Source of the DNA: Saprospiraceae bacterium
Lineage (GTDB): Bacteria; Bacteroidota; Bacteroidia; Chitinophagales; Saprospiraceae
Reading direction: 5' to 3'
DNA length: 64,000 nucleotides
Assembly (NCBI GenBank): GCA_026129545.1
Contig: JAHCHX010000001.1
Coordinates: 2,045,501 to 2,109,500, forward strand
This document shows, one piece after another, positions 8,272-16,981 of this stretch. The position numbers and the translations under genes were made by a program. The notes beneath the pieces are model-generated. The model worked only from the letters and a program-made list of their open reading frames with translations. It had not been told where the DNA came from and made no database searches. Each line of letters starts with the position of its first letter. The stretch's first letter is position 1.

Positions 8272-9984
8272 ATGCTCGAAATCAAGGACTTAACCATCGA
8301 ATTCCCTTCCACCAACCGCACGGTGCGAGCGGTGAGCAGCCTTTCCCTTCGATTGAACAAAGGCGAGACGCTCGGCATCGTCGGCGAGTCTGGTTCGGGA
8401 AAATCGGTCACGGCGCTCTCGGTCATGCGGCTCTTGCCAGCGACGGGCAAAATCGCGTCGGGCGAAATCCTTTATCAATCCAGCACCCAACCATCGGAAT
8501 CCAAAACAAACCTGCTCGCCCTTCCGCCTTCCGAGCTTCCAAAGTTCAGGGGTGCCGAAATCGCCATGATTTTCCAAGAACCGATGACCTCGCTCAATCC
8601 CGTGTTCAGATGCGGCGAGCAAGTGACGGAGTCCATTCGGCTACACCAAAAAGTCAGCACTCGGGAGGCCGAGGAACGCGCCATGCAGTGGCTTGAGCGT
8701 GTTCGCCTGCCCGACACCAAGCGCATTTTCCAATCTTTTCCCCACCAGCTCAGCGGTGGGCAAAAGCAACGGGTGATGATTGCGATGGCCATGTCGTGCC
8801 AGCCTAGCATCCTGCTTGCCGACGAGCCTACCACAGCGCTCGACGTAACGGTGCAAAAAGCCATTCTCGAATTGATGCGCGAACTGAAGGAAGAACACCG
8901 CCTTTCTATGCTGTTCATCAGCCACGACTTGGGTGTCGTCGCGGAAATCTGCGACCGAGTAGCGGTCATGTCGCAAGGCAACATCGTGGAAGAAGGCCCA
9001 GTAAAACAAGTGCTCACGTCTCCGGCGCATCCCTACACCAAAGGACTGGTTGCTTGTCGTCCTTCGCTGCACCGCCAATTGCACCGAATGCCCACCATTT
9101 CGGATTTTTTTGAAAAAAAACACCATGAGGCGCGGGTCGTGTCGGCCTCCGACACCGCCGCCCGCCGCGCGGCGCTGTACGCGCAAGAGCCTTTGTTGAA
9201 AATAAAAAACCTGCTCGTCCGCTACCCCGCCAGCAAGAATTGGCGCGGCGAACCCAACACATGGCTCCATGCGGTGGACGACGTGAGCTTCGACGTGTTT
9301 CCGGGTGAGACATTTGGCCTTGCCGGAGAGTCGGGATGTGGCAAAACAACGCTTGGCAAGGCGCTGGCCCGGCTGACCGATGCCCACGCCGGCTCCGTCG
9401 CTTGGAACAACACCGACCTGCTTGCACTCGCTCCCGAAGCCTTCCAGCCATATCGCCGCGAGATACAAGTCGTGTTCCAAGACCCTTACGCTTCGCTGAA
9501 CCCGCGCCTGACCGTCGGCGAGGCCATCGTGGAGCCGATGCGGGTGCATCGGTTGCATCAAGACGAAAAGACACGCCGCGAAAAGGCGATGGCATTGCTG
9601 GAAACCGTCGGGCTACAAGCCGAGCATTTCGGGCGCTACCCACGCGAGTTCTCCGGAGGCCAGCGGCAGCGCGTGTGTGTGGCAAGGGCGCTGGCAGTGG
9701 AACCCAAAGTGCTGGTGTGCGATGAGATAGTGTCGTCGCTCGACGTGTCGGTGCAAGCCACCGTGTTGAACCTGCTGCTGGATTTGCGGGAGCAACTCGG
9801 CCTCACCTACTTGTTTATTTCGCACGACCTCAGCGTGGTGAAGCAAATGTGCGACCGTCTGCTGGTGATGCGGGCGGGGAAAACGGAAGCTCTGGGTTTT
9901 CCCGAAGATATTTATGAAAGGCCGGAAAGCGCATATTTGCGACAACTCATAGCGGCGTTCCCGCAATCGTTCATTCGCGAATAA
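8272..9984 (+). CDS. Double ABC ATPase of the oligopeptide/dipeptide importer type
   Basis: 570 residues. Start taken at the ATG 8272 (MLEIKDLTIEF); an in-frame TTG at 8227 would add 15 residues unlike the family. Two complete nucleotide-binding domains in tandem: Walker A GESGSGKS, signature LSGGQKQRV and Walker B ILLADEP in the first; GESGCGKT, FSGGQRQRV and VLVCDEI in the second. Both have the C-terminal oligopeptide-transporter extension (for example SPAHPYTKGL). The layout equals DppD-DppF fused, as in GsiA/YejF. No cognate permease or binding protein is in the window. Its 3' end overlaps the convergent TsaC gene by 14 bp. Confidence 0.92.
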   Translation: MLEIKDLTIEFPSTNRTVRAVSSLSLRLNKGETLGIVGESGSGKSVTALSVMRLLPATGKIASGEILYQSSTQPSESKTNLLALPPSELPKFRGAEIAMIFQEPMTSLNPVFRCGEQVTESIRLHQKVSTREAEERAMQWLERVRLPDTKRIFQSFPHQLSGGQKQRVMIAMAMSCQPSILLADEPTTALDVTVQKAILELMRELKEEHRLSMLFISHDLGVVAEICDRVAVMSQGNIVEEGPVKQVLTSPAHPYTKGLVACRPSLHRQLHRMPTISDFFEKKHHEARVVSASDTAARRAALYAQEPLLKIKNLLVRYPASKNWRGEPNTWLHAVDDVSFDVFPGETFGLAGESGCGKTTLGKALARLTDAHAGSVAWNNTDLLALAPEAFQPYRREIQVVFQDPYASLNPRLTVGEAIVEPMRVHRLHQDEKTRREKAMALLETVGLQAEHFGRYPREFSGGQRQRVCVARALAVEPKVLVCDEIVSSLDVSVQATVLNLLLDLREQLGLTYLFISHDLSVVKQMCDRLLVMRAGKTEALGFPEDIYERPESAYLRQLIAAFPQSFIRE

Positions 9985-10543
9985 ATTCCAGTTCGTGATG
10001 CCTGTCCAACTTTGCGATGGCTGAAGGCTCGCCCGGCTCTTTGTCGTCTTGCCTGTATTTGACCACATAATCCACCCCGCCGAGGATTTCACTGCTGATG
10101 CCGCCGAAAGTAGGCGGATACGGCTCCCCACTCACATTCGCGGAAGTGCTCACGAGCGGCTTGCCAAAAGCAGCGATAAGCTCCTGACAGAACTCGTCCT
10201 GCGCGACCCGAATAGCCACAGAGCCATCAGGTGCTTTGACGACATCGGGCAACCCAACACAACGCTCATATATCATGGTAAGCGGGCGCTGGTGATAAGA
10301 CAAGAGCGTTTCCAAACGCGGATGTATCTTTGGCACATATTGTTTCAGCATCTCAACGCTCGACACGAGCAGCACATAGCCCTTGTCGGGCGCACGCCCT
10401 TTGAGTTCGGAGACGCGGGCCACGGCGGCCTCGTTGGTGGCATCACAGCCAATACCCCAGATGGTATCGGTCGGGTAGCAGATGATTTTACCGCCTTCGA
10501 GCAGGCGTGCAATTTCTGAAATGTCGTCGCGTAGCAGGAACAT
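9971..10543 (-). CDS. L-threonylcarbamoyladenylate synthase (Sua5/YciO/YrdC family)
   Basis: 190 residues from the ATG at 10543. Makes threonylcarbamoyl-AMP from Thr, bicarbonate and ATP, the first step of t6A37 tRNA modification. The conserved nucleotide-pocket segments are visible: YPTDTIWGIGCDA near residue 25, the basic KGRxxxKG stretch, and STSANVSGEPYP near residue 135. Short YrdC/TsaC-like length without the C-terminal Sua5 domain. The YciO branch of the family has unclear function, so the enzymatic call is likely but not certain. Overlaps the ABC ATPase gene tail to tail. Confidence 0.88.
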   Translation of the reverse strand: MFLLRDDISEIARLLEGGKIICYPTDTIWGIGCDATNEAAVARVSELKGRAPDKGYVLLVSSVEMLKQYVPKIHPRLETLLSYHQRPLTMIYERCVGLPDVVKAPDGSVAIRVAQDEFCQELIAAFGKPLVSTSANVSGEPYPPTFGGISSEILGGVDYVVKYRQDDKEPGEPSAIAKLDRHHELEFIRE

Positions 10544-10757
10544 TGCCAACAATAGGCTTTTTTGAAACGTTAGTGACTGTATTTTTGGGAAGGCAAAAGT
10601 CTGATTTTTTCGACATCAAAACGGGTTCATTTCAAATTGTCGCAAGTAAAACAGAACGCTGTTCCGAATATATGCCTGAACAGCTTTGCGACGCACAAAA
10701 GCGACAGTTTAAAATGCGCCCATCAAAACCTACTTTCGAGTAAACACACACCACACC

Positions 10758-13025
10758 ATGAATTTGCGAGGATTATTTGCACTCTTGTTGTCCGTTGTTT
10801 TTTTCCCGGCGAGCCATTTCGCCATGCACATCATTGGCGGGGAAATCACTTATGAATGTCTCGGCGACGGCCCTGGCAACAGCAGGCGCTATAAGTTTAC
10901 CATGAAAATTTACCGCGACTGCAACAGTAGCGGCGCCTACTTCGACAACCCCGCCCAAATGGCCATCTACAGGGGAGTGCCAGGCAGCGGGAGCTTCACC
11001 ATGCACCAGAACTTCCAGCTCTCCAATCCCTTGGTGACCACCATCCCGCCCGTGCCGCCAGAGTGCATCTCGCAAATCCCCAACGTGTGCGTGCAGCAGG
11101 GCGTGTATGTGTTTGAACGCACCTTGCCCATCCTGACGGGCGAGAGCTATTACGTTGTCTATCAACGCTGCTGCCGCAACCTGACGATTTCAAACCTCAT
11201 CACTCCGGGCGATGTGGGGGCCACTTATTCGGTGGAACTGACCGCCGCCGCACAAAACGCCTGCAACAACAGCCCGGTGTTCAAGAACTTCCCCCCCATC
11301 ATCATCTGCAAAGACTTTTTCCTCGATTTCGACCACTCCGCCATCGACTCCGACGGAGACCAATTGGTGTATAGCTTCGTGGCGCCACTGCAAGGCGGCG
11401 GCCCGTTGCTGCAAGCGCCCGCCGTCACTTCCTGCAATGGCGCAGTGCCTACCCCGCCTTGCGCGCCGCCTTTCAACAACGTGATATACGCGCCCCCCTA
11501 TTCGTTCAACAACCCCTTGGGCGGCAACCCGCCCGTCACCATCAACACCAGTTCCGGCCTCATTTCAGGCACGCCGAATATGCAAGGGCAATTCGTGGTG
11601 GGGGTGCAGGTGCGCGAATTTCGCAACGGGGTGTTGCTTTCCGAAATTCGACGCGACTTCCAGTTCAACGTGGCTGATTGCAAACCTAACGTGTTGGCCA
11701 ACATCTCCACAGACTCCATCCAAGTGGTCGGCTCCAAACGTTTTGCCATCAAATCCTGCGGCCAAAACACCATAGAATTTAAAAATTTGAGCGTGGACCA
11801 GTCCAAAATCACGGGCTGGGAGTGGCGCTTCGACTTGCAAAATGGCACCATCTTCACCGAAAACCAAAACTGGAACGCCACCGTGCCTTTCCCTGACACG
11901 GGTTCCTACGTCGGCACCCTGATACTGAACCCCAACTCCGTGTGCAACGACACGGCCCACATCTTGGTGCAGATATACCCCAAAGTGACAGCCAGCTTCG
12001 AGTATGCCTACGACACCTGCGTGGCAGGCCCCGTCTCCTTCACCGACCTGTCCTTCGGCGATGCGCAAATCACCAAGTGGGACTGGCGTTTTGGGGTGCC
12101 CGGCGGCCAATCGAGCCTGCAAAACCCCGACTTCCTTTATCCCATCCCCGGCAATCATCCCGTTCGACTGCGCGTGGTGGACAAAAACATCTGCTCCGAC
12201 GACACCGTGCAGGTCATCAATTGGTTCCCGGTGCCGCCGCTCATCATCGTGGAGCCAAGCAGCTATCTGGGTTGCGCCCCGGCACTTATTTTCTTCGACA
12301 ATCTCTCCACCCCGATTGACGAAACGTACGACATCGTGTGGGATTTTGGCGACGGCACCATCCTGACCGACACCATCAGCCCCACACATCTCTACACGGA
12401 GCCGGGTTCTTACACCGTGAGCGTGGGCATCACCTCGCCCATCGGTTGTTTCATCTCAGCCACCTTTCCGGACCTTATTCGAGTGGAGCCTTCGCCCATC
12501 GCTGACTTTGAATGTGACCCCAGCACAGGCCTGACCAATTTCAACAACACGGTCCGTTTCATAGACAAATCGGTGGACGCGGCACGTTGGAACTGGCAGT
12601 TTGACCGCTTCAAAACCACCATCGAACAAAACCCCACCTTCACTTTCCCCGACACGGGGCTGATGAAGGTGCGCCTCGTCGTGACGCACGCTGAGGGCTG
12701 CAAAGACTCTATGATAAAATATCTCGACATCCGCCCCGAAGTGCTATGGCACATGCCCAACGCCTTCACCCCGAACGGCGACGGGCGGAACGAAGGCTTC
12801 CTCGGCAAAGGGTTTCTCGACGGCGCCACCAACTTCCGCATGACAATTTGGAACCGCTGGGGCGAGCTGGTGTTCGAGACCAACAATCCCTACGAGGAAT
12901 GGAACGGACGCGCCCAAAACACTGGCGGCATGTCGCCCGCCGGAGTTTATGTCTATCTCGTCACCTTCACAGGGCCGCGTGGCGAGCCATTTGAGTTTCG
13001 AGGGTTTGCGACGTTAGTGAAATAG
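10758..13025 (+). CDS. Secreted PKD-repeat protein with T9SS type B sorting domain
   Basis: 755 residues. Signal peptide (LLSVVFFPASHFA) followed by the opening MHIIGGEITYECLGDGP, common to large surface proteins of Saprospiria and Chitinophagia. The middle holds several PKD-like beta-sandwich units, recognisable by WDFGDGT (about residue 530) and related WEWRFD, WDWRFG and WNWQFD strands. The last ~90 residues are the gliding-motility-associated C-terminal domain (PNAFTPNGDGRNE ... FRMTIWNRWGELVFET ... WNGRAQ ... GVYVYLV), which directs export through the type IX system and surface attachment. Probably an adhesin or matrix protein; the ligand is unknown. Confidence 0.9.
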   Translation: MNLRGLFALLLSVVFFPASHFAMHIIGGEITYECLGDGPGNSRRYKFTMKIYRDCNSSGAYFDNPAQMAIYRGVPGSGSFTMHQNFQLSNPLVTTIPPVPPECISQIPNVCVQQGVYVFERTLPILTGESYYVVYQRCCRNLTISNLITPGDVGATYSVELTAAAQNACNNSPVFKNFPPIIICKDFFLDFDHSAIDSDGDQLVYSFVAPLQGGGPLLQAPAVTSCNGAVPTPPCAPPFNNVIYAPPYSFNNPLGGNPPVTINTSSGLISGTPNMQGQFVVGVQVREFRNGVLLSEIRRDFQFNVADCKPNVLANISTDSIQVVGSKRFAIKSCGQNTIEFKNLSVDQSKITGWEWRFDLQNGTIFTENQNWNATVPFPDTGSYVGTLILNPNSVCNDTAHILVQIYPKVTASFEYAYDTCVAGPVSFTDLSFGDAQITKWDWRFGVPGGQSSLQNPDFLYPIPGNHPVRLRVVDKNICSDDTVQVINWFPVPPLIIVEPSSYLGCAPALIFFDNLSTPIDETYDIVWDFGDGTILTDTISPTHLYTEPGSYTVSVGITSPIGCFISATFPDLIRVEPSPIADFECDPSTGLTNFNNTVRFIDKSVDAARWNWQFDRFKTTIEQNPTFTFPDTGLMKVRLVVTHAEGCKDSMIKYLDIRPEVLWHMPNAFTPNGDGRNEGFLGKGFLDGATNFRMTIWNRWGELVFETNNPYEEWNGRAQNTGGMSPAGVYVYLVTFTGPRGEPFEFRGFATLVK

Positions 13026-13189
13026 AAGGGAGCAAGGGCATGAGGTCGTTTCTTGAAGATGGCGCTAATTGTCAGTATCGTGAGTGCTCACCGCAGTCGC
13101 CCCTCCCAGCAGCCCGCGAGCACGGATGCCTCAACTTTCGGGTGAGGAACCTCGCGGACAGATTCTGCGGGTGTGAGTGATGGGGGGGG

Positions 13190-14194
13190 TTAATCACGCA
13201 AATAATCCGCCACCGCCGCTGCCCAAGCGGGTTGAGCGTTGAGGCTTTCGACCAAGTCGAGTTGCTCGCCGCCCCATTTGAGGAAGTCCTCGCGATATTC
13301 CTCGCCGATTTCGATGGTCGTTTCGAGGCAGTCGGCGGTGAAGGCGGGGCAAAAAACCAGTAGGCGCTTGGCACCGCTTTTTGCCAGTTTTTCAATGACT
13401 TGCACAGTGTAGGGTTGCGTCCAGGGGTCGCGCCCGAGGCGGCTTTGGAAACAAACGGTGTATTGTTCGGGCTTCAATTTCAACTGCCCAGCAATCGCTT
13501 GGGTGGTGGCGTAACATTGGGCGGAATAGCAAAACTGATTGACGGGTGTGAGGGTTTGACAACAATCCGCTTTTTGCAGGCAATAGCTAAACGCATCTGC
13601 TTTGCGCAATTGGCGCTGCGGCAGACCGTGATAACTGAACAGGACATGGTCGTAGGTGGAGAGGTCGAATTTCGCCGCGTTTTTCACAAATAAATCTATC
13701 ATCGGTTGCCAAGTCGGGTAGGCACTCACAAACTCCGCCGCAGGGATAATCTGCTGCCGCGACAGCACGCGCATCACTTCCTCGTGCACGGAGCCGGTGG
13801 TGGCGCTGGCGTATTGGGGAAACAGGGTGAAGACCTTGATTTTCGACACTTTGACCTGCATGAGGCGCTGTATGGCCGATTCGATGGAGGGGTTTTGGTA
13901 GCGCATGGCGAGTTCGACGGCATATTTAGGCCCGAGCAATTGTCGCACTTGCGCCACGAGGTTTTCGCCGTAGAATTTCAACGGTGAGCCATTTTCCGTC
14001 CAGAGCTCGCGATAGGCTTGGGCAGATTTGCCTGAGCGAAATGGGGCGATGATGCCTCGCACCAGCAGGTTGCGAGCGATGGGGTTGATGTCAATGACGC
14101 GGGGGTCGAGCAAAAACTGTTTGAGGTAGCGATACACAGCCGAACGCGTGGGCGCATCGGGGGTGCCGAGATTGACGATGAGGATACCTGTCAT
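13190..14194 (-). CDS. hemH: Ferrochelatase
   Basis: 334 residues from the ATG at 14194 (MTGILIVNLGTPDAP); upstream in-frame sequence is unlike the family. Inserts Fe2+ into protoporphyrin IX, the last step of protohaem synthesis. The family start NLGTP, the catalytic His in LFSYHGLPQRQ, and the C-terminal metal-site region (FCPAFTADCLETTIEIGEE, containing the conserved Glu) are all present. Stands alone and divergent from the adenylate cyclase gene. A run of eight G lies just beyond the stop codon and does not affect the frame. Confidence 0.95.
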   Translation of the reverse strand: MTGILIVNLGTPDAPTRSAVYRYLKQFLLDPRVIDINPIARNLLVRGIIAPFRSGKSAQAYRELWTENGSPLKFYGENLVAQVRQLLGPKYAVELAMRYQNPSIESAIQRLMQVKVSKIKVFTLFPQYASATTGSVHEEVMRVLSRQQIIPAAEFVSAYPTWQPMIDLFVKNAAKFDLSTYDHVLFSYHGLPQRQLRKADAFSYCLQKADCCQTLTPVNQFCYSAQCYATTQAIAGQLKLKPEQYTVCFQSRLGRDPWTQPYTVQVIEKLAKSGAKRLLVFCPAFTADCLETTIEIGEEYREDFLKWGGEQLDLVESLNAQPAWAAAVADYLRD

Positions 14195-14383
14195 GGTGCG
14201 CGAGTATTGGTGCCTTCCCTGCCCGATTGTTTTTGGGAAGGGATTGGCATAACCAGATTCGGGGGGCAATGTTCGGGAAAAGGTGAAAACTTAGGTAGAG
14301 GGTGGAGGGTAGTTGCGACGGTATTGGACGGGGGTAAAGGCTTTGAGGTCGCAAACCTATGGGTTGGATTTTTGAGGAATGAG

Positions 14384-14391
14384 TAAGTTTG
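14384..14391 (+). promoter_or_regulatory. -7 box TAAGTTTG close to the cyclase ATG
   Basis: Exact TAnnTTTG match with a TTG 17 bp upstream (14364-14366) as a possible -33 element. The ATG is only 4 bp after the box, so the transcript from this promoter would be leaderless or start inside the coding region. Confidence 0.35.
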
Positions 14392-14395
14392 CACA

Positions 14396-15637
14396 ATGTT
14401 GCCGGCCCACTTGAATAAGATTTTTAGCCGCCACTTTGGGTTTCAGCACCTTACGCCCGAAGAAATCGAACATCGCACGCTTGCGCTGACGATTATTGTG
14501 CTTATCACGTTGCTGGATTTTACCTACAATCTGGCTTTCTACCTATTCGGTGGCCGCTTCACTTGGTGGACGACGTTTTCCTACTTTTTCATCAGCACGG
14601 TGAATCTTTGGGTGTTCAAGAAGCGTGGCAATTTTCGTCGTTTTCGCAACATACAGATTGTGCTGACCATCATGTTGCCGCTTGTGGCCCAAATCACGCA
14701 CGGGGGCTTCACTGGTGGCAGCGGCGTGGTATTGGCGGCATTTCTCGCGCCGCTCGGCACACTGATGTTTGCTCAAATCAAGACGGCGCGGCGCACTTTT
14801 TTTGCTTACCTTTTTGCCTTGTTGGTAGCTGGCGTGTGGGAATACATCGCCCGCCCTGACCCCAACAACTTGCCGCCAGAGGTGCATCTGTTGTTTTTCG
14901 AGTTCAATTTTGCCTTCACCGCCGCCGTTGCTTATTTTCTCATGGAAGGTTTTTTGAAGAATAAAGCGGCTTTAATCAAACTCGTCAAGGACGAGCACGA
15001 GATGGCTGACCGATTGTTGCTCAACATTTTCCCGGAAGAGACAGCAAGGGAACTCATGGAGAAAGGCTCGGTGTCGGCCAAAAGTTACCCCGCAGCCACG
15101 GTCATGTTTACTGATTTTGTAGGCTTCTCCGCTTTTGCCCGCACCCTTAGTGCCGAGGCTTTGGTGGAGCAAATTGACTTTTACTTCAGTGCCTTCGACG
15201 AAATCATCACCCGACATGGTTTGGAAAAAATAAAGACCATTGGCGACAGCTATATGTGCGCGGGCGGCATCCCTACGCCCCGCCCCGACCACGCCGCCGC
15301 GGTGTTGAAAGCCGCGCTGGAGATTCGCCAGTTCGTCGTAGAGCAACGTGAGGAAAAATTGGCACAATTCGGCTACCCTTTCGACATTCGCATCGGCATC
15401 CACACTGGCCCGGTGATGGCGGGCGTGGTGGGAAGCAGCAAAATTGCCTACGACATCTGGGGCGAGACGGTCAACATCGCCGCCCGCATGGAACAAACCT
15501 GCGAGCCGGACAAAATCAACATCTCGGAAGCCACCTACCACCATGTGAAAGATGCGTTTGAGTGCATTTACCGGGGGCGTTTCCCAGCCAAGCACGTCGG
15601 GGAAATCGAGATGTATTTTGTGGGAACCACTATCTGA
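14396..15637 (+). CDS. Membrane-bound class III adenylate cyclase
   Basis: 413 residues. The N-terminal ~190 residues form about six transmembrane helices, then a short linker (LLLNIFPEETARELMEKG, the coiled HAMP-like transducer seen before many class III cyclases) and a CYCc catalytic domain. Metal-binding Asp240 (FTDFVGFS) and Asp284 (KTIGDSY) are present. The adenine-selecting pair is Lys280 and Asp353 (YDIWGETVN), so ATP rather than GTP is the expected substrate; the VNIAAR asparagine and arginine complete the site. A Crp/Fnr-like regulator lies at 29.8 kb, but its ligand pocket does not look like a cAMP site. Confidence 0.9.
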   Translation: MLPAHLNKIFSRHFGFQHLTPEEIEHRTLALTIIVLITLLDFTYNLAFYLFGGRFTWWTTFSYFFISTVNLWVFKKRGNFRRFRNIQIVLTIMLPLVAQITHGGFTGGSGVVLAAFLAPLGTLMFAQIKTARRTFFAYLFALLVAGVWEYIARPDPNNLPPEVHLLFFEFNFAFTAAVAYFLMEGFLKNKAALIKLVKDEHEMADRLLLNIFPEETARELMEKGSVSAKSYPAATVMFTDFVGFSAFARTLSAEALVEQIDFYFSAFDEIITRHGLEKIKTIGDSYMCAGGIPTPRPDHAAAVLKAALEIRQFVVEQREEKLAQFGYPFDIRIGIHTGPVMAGVVGSSKIAYDIWGETVNIAARMEQTCEPDKINISEATYHHVKDAFECIYRGRFPAKHVGEIEMYFVGTTI

Positions 15638-15667
15638 AAATCGCTCCACTTTGCCCGCTACTAATCA

Positions 15668-16981
15668 ATGCGTGATATGAAAATCTGGATTGCCACACTT
15701 GCCGCTCTATTGCTCGCAGAAATACTTTTCTCCCAGCCGCAACTCAAAAAACAAGCCGACCAACTGGCCGACCAACTGGAGGCAAAACTCATTGAGTGGC
15801 GCCGCGACTTTCACCAATACCCCGAACTGTCGAACCACGAATTCAGAACCGCCGAAAAAGTCGCTGCCCACCTGCGAGATCTGGGCTTGGAGGTGCGCAC
15901 GGGCATTGCCCACACGGGTGTGGTGGGCGTGTTGAAAGGCGGAAAACCCGGCCCCATCATCGGCCTGCGTGCCGACATGGATGCACTCCCGGTAGTGGAG
16001 CGCGTGGATTTGCCTTTCAAATCGCTCGCAAAATCCGCCTACAATGGCGAGGAGGTGGGCGTGATGCACGCCTGCGGCCACGACACGCATGTGGCCATCA
16101 TGATGGCGGTAGCCGAAATACTGACTGCCATGAAAAACGACCTTGCCGGCACGGTGGTGTTTGTGTTCCAACCCGCCGAGGAAGGCCCGCCGGAAGGCGA
16201 GGAAGGCGGCGCCCCGCTCATGATAAAGGAAGGGGTGCTCGACCATCCGAAAATCGAAGCCATGTTTGGCCTGCACATCAACTCGCAGACGGAAGTGGGC
16301 AAAATCGGCTATCGTTCCGGCGGCATCATGGCGGCCTCCGATTGGTTTTACGTCACTGTTCACGGCAAACAATCGCACGGCTCACAGCCGTGGAGCGGCG
16401 TGGACCCTATCGTCGTTTCGGCAGAAATCATACAAGGGTTGCAGACCATCGTGAGCCGTCAAATAGATTTGACCGAGCAGCCGGCGGTGGTCACGGTCGG
16501 CAAAATCACAAGCGGCGTGCGGGCCAACATCATTCCCGAATTGGCCGAGATGGTGGGCACCATCCGCACGCTCGACACCGCCATGCAACGCCTCATTCAT
16601 CACAAAATAAAATTGACCGCCGAAAAAATAGCCGAAAGCGCAGGCGCACGAGCCGAAGTCCGCATCGAAAACAAAACGCCCATCACCTTCAACGACCCCG
16701 CCCTGACAACCAGAATGCTGCCCTCCCTCCGCGAAGCAGCAGGCGTGGAAAAAGTGGTGGAGATAAAAGCCCGCACGGGCGCGGAAGACTTTGGATTTTT
16801 CGCGCAGAAAGTGCCGTCGCTCTACTTTTTCCTCGGCGGCATGCCCATCGGCCAAAAGAAAGAAGAGGCCGCCGCCCATCACACACCCGATTTTTACATT
16901 GACGAAAGCGGGCTAAAACTCGGCGTGCGTGCCTTTTGCTACCTCGTGCTTGATTATTTTGATTATTTTGGGAAAAAATGA
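15668..16981 (+). CDS. Exported M20 family amidohydrolase
   Basis: 437 residues, or 434 if the second ATG at 15677 is used. Signal peptide, then an M20D zinc amidohydrolase of the hippurate / N-acyl-amino-acid hydrolase / IAA-amino-acid hydrolase type. Metal-site motifs are GLRADMDALP, HACGHDTHVA and QPAEEG (the EE pair), with the dimerisation lid in between and a final HHTPDF. It removes acyl groups from N-acyl amino acids; the natural substrate is unknown. The stop overlaps the start of the PolX gene in ATGA, implying translational coupling. Confidence 0.9.
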   Translation: MRDMKIWIATLAALLLAEILFSQPQLKKQADQLADQLEAKLIEWRRDFHQYPELSNHEFRTAEKVAAHLRDLGLEVRTGIAHTGVVGVLKGGKPGPIIGLRADMDALPVVERVDLPFKSLAKSAYNGEEVGVMHACGHDTHVAIMMAVAEILTAMKNDLAGTVVFVFQPAEEGPPEGEEGGAPLMIKEGVLDHPKIEAMFGLHINSQTEVGKIGYRSGGIMAASDWFYVTVHGKQSHGSQPWSGVDPIVVSAEIIQGLQTIVSRQIDLTEQPAVVTVGKITSGVRANIIPELAEMVGTIRTLDTAMQRLIHHKIKLTAEKIAESAGARAEVRIENKTPITFNDPALTTRMLPSLREAAGVEKVVEIKARTGAEDFGFFAQKVPSLYFFLGGMPIGQKKEEAAAHHTPDFYIDESGLKLGVRAFCYLVLDYFDYFGKK

